A DNA stretch of 64,000 nucleotides, taken from assembly GCA_045652745.1 (NCBI GenBank), contig JAZRUW010000004.1, positions 1 through 64,000 of the forward strand, written 5' to 3'. The stretch is from RGIG2041 sp045652745 (GTDB lineage: Bacteria > Bacillota > Clostridia > UBA1381 > UMGS1253). Positions 59,290-64,000 of this stretch are shown here, piece by piece; the stretch's first letter is position 1, and every line of letters starts with the position of its first letter. The position numbers were made by a program, and so were the translations under genes. The notes beneath the pieces are model-generated. The model did not search any database, had not been told where the DNA came from, and saw nothing but the letters and a program-made list of their open reading frames with translations.

Positions 59290-60807
59290 ATGCAAAAAAG
59301 AACCTTTATCAAAAACGCTGCTATTTTAACCCTGACCTCCCTGCTTTTGCGTGCGGCCGGTATGGGGATGCGTATATATATTGCAGGGCAAATCGGCGCC
59401 GAGGGCATGGGTTTGCACGCGCTGATTTTTACCGTCTATACTTTTGCAAGCGCCCTTGCCACCGACGGACTGAGCCTCGCCGTAACACGGCTGATGGCGC
59501 AAGATGCGCCCGCGGGCGGCAAAACGGCAATTCAAATCATATTAAAAAAGGCACTTCCGCTCGCGCTCACGCTTGGTTGCGGTGCAATGCTGTGCCTGTA
59601 CATATTCGCCGATGTCCTCGCACTGTACTGGCTCTCGGACAGCCGCGCAGCGTTGTCCTTGCGGATTTTGTCGCTCGGTTTACCGTTTATGTCCGTCAGC
59701 GCATGCTTTAAAGGCTATTTTATGGCACGGCGCAACGCCAAAACGCCGTCGGATTCCCAGTTACTCGAACAAATCATCCGCATTCTCGCCGTATGCCTTT
59801 TACTGCGTCCGATGGCTATGCGCGGCCTTGGTTATGCCTGTGCCGCCATTGTGCTCGGCAACGCGGTCAGCGAGATTGCCGCCTGCATCTATTTGGCGGT
59901 CGGCTATAAAAAAGACGAAAAAAATCTTACGGCGTACACGCACAAAACCGCTTCCGTTTTTCCGCGCCTGCTTGCCGTATTTTTGCCCGTTGCCGTTACG
60001 GGACACATCAACACCGCGCTGCACACGGCGGAAAATCTGCTTGTACCGCAGGCGCTGACAAAATTTTCCCGCGACAATACGCTCGCCGTTTCCCAATTCG
60101 GAATGCTCAAGGGCATGGCGATTCCCGCTCTGTTTTTTCCTGCATCCTTTTTAAACGCTCTGTCGGCACTTTTAGTCCCAGAATTATCGGAGTATGATGC
60201 AAAAAAACAAAAAAGCGGCATCGCCCGCGCTACGTTTCTGTCCCTGCGCATCACCTTTATCTCTGCGCTATTAATTGCAGGTGTATTTATGACTTACCCA
60301 AGCGAAATCGCCAACCTGCTCTACAAAGACGCGCGTGTCGGTTATCTGCTTGTGTTCCTTGCGCCGGTGCTTCCCTTTATGTATTTGGAAAGCATTGCCA
60401 CCGGACTTTTACACGGTCTGGGACAACAGATGTCCACCCTGCGCTACAATCTGGCAAACTCTGCTCTGCGCATCTGCGCCGTACTGTTCTTTGTACCGCG
60501 CTACGGACTCGACGGTTTTTTATGGATTATGATTGCAAGCAATCTATATACCTCACTTGCGTGTCTGCGCCGCCTCATACGCGTCAGCGGCATCCGCATC
60601 CACGCGCGGCAAATCGCTCTGCCGGTTTTGTGCTGTGCGCTTGCAATTCTGACCCTGCAAGTCTATAAACAATTCTGCACGGGCCTGTATGCAATACTCG
60701 GCGGCATCGCTCTGTTTTGCGGCATCTTTATGCTGTTTGCCGTCCTCAGCGGCACCGTTACACCGGCTGATTTTGCACAACTTAAGCAAATCAGAAAGAA
60801 GCGGTGA
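59290..60807 (+). CDS. spoVB: stage V sporulation protein B / oligosaccharide flippase family
   Basis: A 505-residue protein with about 14 hydrophobic segments of the MVF/polysaccharide transporter superfamily. The start FIKNAAILTLTSLLLRAAGMGMRIYIAGQIGAEGMGLHALIFTVY is close to SpoVB, which supplies lipid-linked precursor for spore cortex peptidoglycan. GCAAAGGAG precedes the ATG. A vegetative flippase paralogue is the alternative; the sigma-E-like promoter favours SpoVB. Confidence 0.88.
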   Translation: MQKRTFIKNAAILTLTSLLLRAAGMGMRIYIAGQIGAEGMGLHALIFTVYTFASALATDGLSLAVTRLMAQDAPAGGKTAIQIILKKALPLALTLGCGAMLCLYIFADVLALYWLSDSRAALSLRILSLGLPFMSVSACFKGYFMARRNAKTPSDSQLLEQIIRILAVCLLLRPMAMRGLGYACAAIVLGNAVSEIAACIYLAVGYKKDEKNLTAYTHKTASVFPRLLAVFLPVAVTGHINTALHTAENLLVPQALTKFSRDNTLAVSQFGMLKGMAIPALFFPASFLNALSALLVPELSEYDAKKQKSGIARATFLSLRITFISALLIAGVFMTYPSEIANLLYKDARVGYLLVFLAPVLPFMYLESIATGLLHGLGQQMSTLRYNLANSALRICAVLFFVPRYGLDGFLWIMIASNLYTSLACLRRLIRVSGIRIHARQIALPVLCCALAILTLQVYKQFCTGLYAILGGIALFCGIFMLFAVLSGTVTPADFAQLKQIRKKR

Positions 60808-60833
60808 ATTTCAACAATTCACCGCTTCTTTTT
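60797..60833. terminator. bidirectional terminator
   Basis: Arms GAAGCGGTGAATT and AATTCACCGCTTC around TCAAC, with T's after it; it begins inside the last codons of spoVB and ends at the stop of the convergent small gene. Confidence 0.85.
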
Positions 60834-60996
60834 ATAAAATACTGTATTCAAAATTTTCATATTTCAAGCGCACGCCCAAATCCGTCCCGAACGGCAAAAG
60901 CGCAAGCGCAATAAACAACTCGCTGCCGTCTGCCTCATTTTTTAAAACGGCATATTCGCCTTCGATTCTGGCGACCGTATAAATTTTCTCTTCCAC
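60832..60996 (-). CDS. 54-residue DUF3006-like protein
   Basis: Start GTG 60996 with GAGGAG 12 nt upstream. The product (M)EEKIYTVARIEGEYAVLKNE, then GSELFIALALLPFGTDLGVRLKYENFEYSIL, has the small beta-rich pattern of DUF3006 (a V-x-R-x-E-G-x-x-A-V-L opening). It begins 18 nt after trxB and is probably co-transcribed with it. Function unknown. Confidence 0.65.
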   Translation of the reverse strand: MEEKIYTVARIEGEYAVLKNEADGSELFIALALLPFGTDLGVRLKYENFEYSIL

Positions 60997-61014
60997 GCTG
61001 TCATCTCTCCTCAG

Positions 61015-61926
61015 CTAAAATGATTTGCGAATATACTCACAGGCCGCAAGCGCCGCCACCGCGCCGTCGGCCGCCGCAGTTACGAGCTGACGAATTTGCT
61101 TTGTGCGGCAGTCGCCTGCCGCAAAAATCCCGTCCGCACTCGTCTTACAATCCTCACCGGCTACAATATAGCCGTAATCGTCGAGTTCCGCTAAACCTTC
61201 GGCAATCTGAGTTGCCGGAACTTGCCCTACCGCAACAAACACGCCGTCAAGCACAAGGTTTGTCACCTCTCCGGTTACCTTGTTTTTCACCGTAACCCCC
61301 GTCAGCTTGTCCGTACCCTCCACCGTTTCCACCACGCTGTCAAGCACAAATTCTATATTTGTCTTTTCACGCAAAATCGCCAGTTTCGCCTCTTCTGCGC
61401 GAAAACCCTGTCTGCGGTGAATTAAATATACCTTATTACAGTAGTCCGTCAAAAACAGCGCATCGTCAATGGCAGTATTGCCGCCGCCGACCACCGCAAC
61501 ATCCTTACCGCGGAAAAATGCACCGTCACACGTTGCGCAGTACGAAATACCGCGTCCCGTAAACTTTTCTTCGCCATCCACCCCGAGCGGACGGTTCTTC
61601 GCGCCGACCGCCAAAATTAAAGATTTCGCTTCAATCGTCTTACCGCGTCTGGTCTGCACGGTAAAAATATCCGTCTTTTCCACGGACACAGGCGCATCAA
61701 ACATCACTTCAGCACCGAGATTTGTCGCCTGCTCAAAAAGACCGGTCGCATAATCCACGCCGGAAACCTTGGCAATGCCCGGATAGTTTTCAATCTCCAA
61801 AGTGTTTACAATCTGTCCGCCGTACACACCCTCTTCGAGCACCGCTACACTTCTGCCGGCGCGCACACCGTAGATAGCCGCCGTAAGGCCCGCCGTACCG
61901 GCACCGAATATCAAAATATCATACAT
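61015..61926 (-). CDS. trxB: thioredoxin reductase
   Basis: A 303-residue flavoprotein that reduces thioredoxin with NADPH. FAD motif FGAGTAGLTAAIYGVRAG at the N-terminus, redox-active CATC in ISYCATCDGAFFRGK (about 130-145), NADPH motif VVGGGNTAIDDAL, and FAAGDCR near the end. ATG 61926 has GAGGAAG upstream; a longer start at a TTG is less likely. Relevant to the glutaredoxin-like domain of NrdD only as a possible electron source. Confidence 0.95.
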   Translation of the reverse strand: MYDILIFGAGTAGLTAAIYGVRAGRSVAVLEEGVYGGQIVNTLEIENYPGIAKVSGVDYATGLFEQATNLGAEVMFDAPVSVEKTDIFTVQTRRGKTIEAKSLILAVGAKNRPLGVDGEEKFTGRGISYCATCDGAFFRGKDVAVVGGGNTAIDDALFLTDYCNKVYLIHRRQGFRAEEAKLAILREKTNIEFVLDSVVETVEGTDKLTGVTVKNKVTGEVTNLVLDGVFVAVGQVPATQIAEGLAELDDYGYIVAGEDCKTSADGIFAAGDCRTKQIRQLVTAAADGAVAALAACEYIRKSF

Positions 61927-61959
61927 ACTTCTTCCTCTTTTCAAGTTTACTTTCCTTTT

Positions 61960-61988
61960 ATTATACCCAATTTTAATGCAAATTTCAA
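61960..61988 (-). promoter_or_regulatory. trxB promoter
   Basis: TTGAAA (61983-61988) and TATAAT (61960-61965) with a 17-bp spacer on the minus strand. Confidence 0.7.
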
Positions 61989-62120
61989 TCCGTTTTATTG
62001 ACTTTTCCGAAAACGAATATTTAATTTCTAAAAACAGATGACATCCTAATGGGGGCGTGACTCCTCCGGACTTATGAATACGGCAGAATTTTTCTGCGAT
62101 ATTTTTTCGCTAAATTTGTC

Positions 62121-62157
62121 GAAAATTGTCGACAATTTTCCTTTTCTCCTTTATAAT
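62121..62157 (+). promoter_or_regulatory. promoter overlapped by a perfect 20-bp palindrome
   Basis: GAAAATTGTCGACAATTTTC (62121-62140) is a perfect palindrome. TCGACA (62129-62134) and TATAAT (62152-62157) with a 17-bp spacer make a promoter whose -35 box lies at the palindrome centre, the layout of a repressor operator. The rest of the gap from 61989 to 62120 shows nothing clear. Confidence 0.65.
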
Positions 62158-62190
62158 GAAATTATACTACAAACACAAAGGAGAAACACC

Positions 62191-63474
62191 ATGAACAATA
62201 CACTTGAAATCTCCAGAGAGGATTTGCTTGAGTCCATCGGCGCGGTGCGCCCGCCAAAACCGCCCAAAAGGCGAAAAAGACACTTCCCTTGGCACCTTGT
62301 TTTACTCGCACTCGGTGTGCTTGTTGTAATTGCGGCCATTATTTTCGGCATCCACAGCTACACGCAAAACGGAGGACAGTCTGCCGCCGACAAGTTGCAG
62401 GCAACGCTTCAAGAAGCACAAACGCTCGCCAACGGTTATTTTTACGATGAAGCGCTGACGCTGCTTTCCGACTCCAAGTACGCCGAAAAAGAAGCCGCAC
62501 TTGCCTTAAAGCAAGAAATCGAAGCAGCAAAAGCGGCGCTTGTCCCCTATGACGGACAGTATTATCACGTCTTTTTCCACAGCCTGATTATCTATCCCGA
62601 GCTTGCCTTTGACGGGGATTACAAACACGAGGGTTACGATATGTGGATGACAACGGTTTCCGAATTTAAGGCGATGCTGCCCCAGCTCTACGAACGCGGC
62701 TTTATCCTCTATCCGCTCGACCAAGTCAAAGCAGACGGCGAAATACTGCTGCCGCCGGGCAAAAAGCCGCTCATCGTTTCCATCGATGATGTAAACTACT
62801 ACGAATATATGAAGGGCGACGGATTTGCCGACAGGCTCGTCATCAACGACGAGGGCAACCTCGCATGTGAAGTCACCACGCCGACCGGCGAAGTTATCAC
62901 CACCTACGACGGCGATGTAATGCCGATTTTAGATGAATTTGTGCGCGAGCATCCGGACTTTTCCTGGCGCGGTGCCAAGGGCGTTGTCGCCGTAACCGGC
63001 TATGAGGGCGTATTCGGCTACCGCACCGTAAAACTCGAAGGCGAAGCGCAAGAAAAAGCAAAGTCCGATGCGCTCATCATTTCGCAAAAACTGCTCGATA
63101 CCGGTTGGCTTCTGGCCTGCCACAGTTACACGCACAACGACTATTTCCGCGACGGCGGTGTGGAAATGGAAGATTTGACTTATGACACCAACCGCTTTAA
63201 AGAACGTATTGCGGATTTGATTTTCAATACAAACATCTATATTAGTCCGTTCGGCTATTTCCTGTCGGAGGGCGACGAGCGTCTGGCGTATATGAAGAAC
63301 ATGGGCTATACCGTCTTCTGTCCGGTCAGTCCGGCAATGCGCACCTACGAAACGGACGAGGGCGTGCTCTTCTCCGAACGCTTTAACCTCGACCGCTACA
63401 ATATGCGTGCAAAAAAGGAGTATATCAACGAAACTTTCTTTGATGTAGACAGCGTATACTACCAAATGCCGTAA
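62191..63474 (+). CDS. membrane-anchored polysaccharide deacetylase-like protein
   Basis: A 427-residue protein. A cytosolic tail rich in P, K and R (19-31) precedes one membrane segment (34-55), a helical linker (about 60-110) and a NodB-like domain with IVSIDDVNYYEYM (metal aspartates), HSYTHND (H-x-x-x-H) and ISPFGYFLSEGD. Such proteins remove acetyl groups from cell-wall or surface glycans. The DD and HxxxH motifs suggest it is active; SPFGY stands where the usual catalytic RxPY/G motif would be, so a variant activity is possible. ATG 62191 has AAAGGAG upstream. Confidence 0.85.
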   Translation: MNNTLEISREDLLESIGAVRPPKPPKRRKRHFPWHLVLLALGVLVVIAAIIFGIHSYTQNGGQSAADKLQATLQEAQTLANGYFYDEALTLLSDSKYAEKEAALALKQEIEAAKAALVPYDGQYYHVFFHSLIIYPELAFDGDYKHEGYDMWMTTVSEFKAMLPQLYERGFILYPLDQVKADGEILLPPGKKPLIVSIDDVNYYEYMKGDGFADRLVINDEGNLACEVTTPTGEVITTYDGDVMPILDEFVREHPDFSWRGAKGVVAVTGYEGVFGYRTVKLEGEAQEKAKSDALIISQKLLDTGWLLACHSYTHNDYFRDGGVEMEDLTYDTNRFKERIADLIFNTNIYISPFGYFLSEGDERLAYMKNMGYTVFCPVSPAMRTYETDEGVLFSERFNLDRYNMRAKKEYINETFFDVDSVYYQMP

Positions 63475-63507
63475 CTTAACGAAGCATTCAGACCACAAGG
63501 CAATCTA

Positions 63508-63536
63508 TTGACATCATTAGAAAAAATATTTATAAT
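63508..63536 (+). promoter_or_regulatory. promoter of the alpha-L-fucosidase gene
   Basis: TTGACA (63508-63513) and TATAAT (63531-63536) with a 17-bp spacer, both consensus. Confidence 0.8.
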
Positions 63537-63573
63537 TAGTTTGCGTTATTCATGCATAAGGAGGTATTTTAAA

Positions 63574-64000
63574 ATGGCAATTCCTACACCCGCAAAATAT
63601 ATTGCGGATTTTGAAAAAATGGGTCTCGGTATGTTCGTGCACTGGGGTCTTTATTCCCAAATCGGTAAAGGCGAATGGATCTGGGCACACCGCGATGATT
63701 ATAAAGACGTACCGCAAACAATGGAAGAGTACAAAAAACTCGCCGACACCTTTACGGCAGAGGATTTTGATGCAGAAGCACTTGTGTTGACCGCAAAAAA
63801 AGCCGGTTGTAAATACATCACGCTGACAACGCGCCACCACGAGGGCTTTTCACTCTACGACACCTGTGGTCTTTGCGATTTTGATGCACCGCATTCCGCG
63901 GCAAAGCGCGACCTTATCCGTGAATTTGTAGACGCCTGCAACAAACACGGCATTATGCCGATGTTTTACCACACAACGCTCGACTGGTATCAACCGGATT
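63574..64000 (+). CDS. alpha-L-fucosidase, GH29 family (cut by window end)
   Basis: The first 142 codons read MAIPTPAKYIADFEKMGLGMF, then VHWGLYSQIGKGEWIWAHRDD, with FTAEDFDAEALVLTAKKAGCKYITLTTRHHEGFSLYDT (the GH29 hallmark) and AAKRDLIREFVDACNKHGI. GH29 enzymes remove terminal fucose from host or plant glycans, in keeping with a gut-type lifestyle. There is no signal peptide, so it acts in the cytosol on imported sugars. AAGGAGG precedes the ATG. Confidence 0.95.
   Translation, partial: MAIPTPAKYIADFEKMGLGMFVHWGLYSQIGKGEWIWAHRDDYKDVPQTMEEYKKLADTFTAEDFDAEALVLTAKKAGCKYITLTTRHHEGFSLYDTCGLCDFDAPHSAAKRDLIREFVDACNKHGIMPMFYHTTLDWYQPD

Noticed and set aside
1..64000. Insertion sequences, prophage genes, integrases, rRNA genes, replication origin
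   Set aside because: No transposase, integrase, phage structural gene, rRNA sequence or DnaA-box cluster was recognised anywhere in the window.

Overview
The window is a stretch of chromosome from a spore-forming, strictly anaerobic member of the Clostridia. The genus cannot be named from sequence alone. The call rests on the sporulation genes spoIVB and spoVB, an Rnf complex, the anaerobic ribonucleotide reductase NrdDG, an indolepyruvate:ferredoxin oxidoreductase, a T-box leader, an FMN riboswitch and Gram-positive promoters and ribosome binding sites. Most genes lie on the minus strand in long, tightly spaced operons. An AT-rich accessory patch at about 30.3-32.3 kb differs in base composition from the rest.

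Layout. 0-2.7 kb: surface polysaccharide genes, with a Wzz-like chain-length regulator cut by the window edge and a Wzt/Wzm-type ABC exporter. 2.7-6.7 kb: tlyA, dxs and the small membrane protein gene oapA, preceded by a large structured RNA of about 620 nt that I read as an OLE RNA (ornate large extremophilic RNA). 6.8-15.4 kb: an aromatic amino acid fermentation cluster (ACT protein, PaaK, IorBA, a second acyl-CoA ligase, an amidohydrolase) downstream of a sodium:solute symporter gene that has its own tyrosine-type T-box. 15.4-22.8 kb: a complete UMP biosynthesis operon (pyrC-K-D-F-E-B-I) followed by two transporter-like membrane protein genes. 22.8-28.3 kb: an SLH/YcdB-type surface protein divergent from a WalRK-like two-component system and an RNase M5-like Toprim protein.

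28.3-35 kb is the accessory region. It holds a small XRE regulator divergent from a 10-cysteine miniprotein, azlCD, tRNA-Thr and tRNA-Tyr, an ordered array of short palindromes in front of a four-helix-bundle protein gene, three small genes that each carry a one-base frameshift, an acyltransferase, an isochorismatase-family hydrolase, and a cassette of about 0.8 kb bounded by 51-bp direct repeats. The cassette encodes a predicted structured small RNA, a 36-residue ORF and a membrane protein.

35-50 kb: nrdD with a fused glutaredoxin-like domain under a promoter carrying an NrdR-like box, nrdG, sanA-like, a D-2-hydroxyacid dehydrogenase, yitT, a UPF0182 protein, then ftsY-smc, an Elp3-like radical SAM protein and rnc. 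50-54 kb: acpP, plsX, an FMN-riboswitch-controlled ribU, spoIVB and an MGMT-like protein. 54-60.8 kb: rnfCDGEAB and spoVB with a sigma-E-like promoter. 60.8-64 kb: a DUF3006-like small gene, trxB, a polysaccharide deacetylase-like protein and the start of a GH29 alpha-L-fucosidase.

The metabolic picture fits together. Amino acid fermentation through Ior yields reduced ferredoxin, Rnf can turn it into an ion gradient, and sodium-coupled transport can use that gradient. The items most worth following up are the OLE RNA/OapA locus, the palindrome array with its four-helix-bundle gene, the repeat-bounded cassette with an unassigned small RNA, and the T-box followed by an internal promoter. Many start codons given here were moved inward from the longest possible frame on the basis of ribosome binding sites, as stated in each entry.
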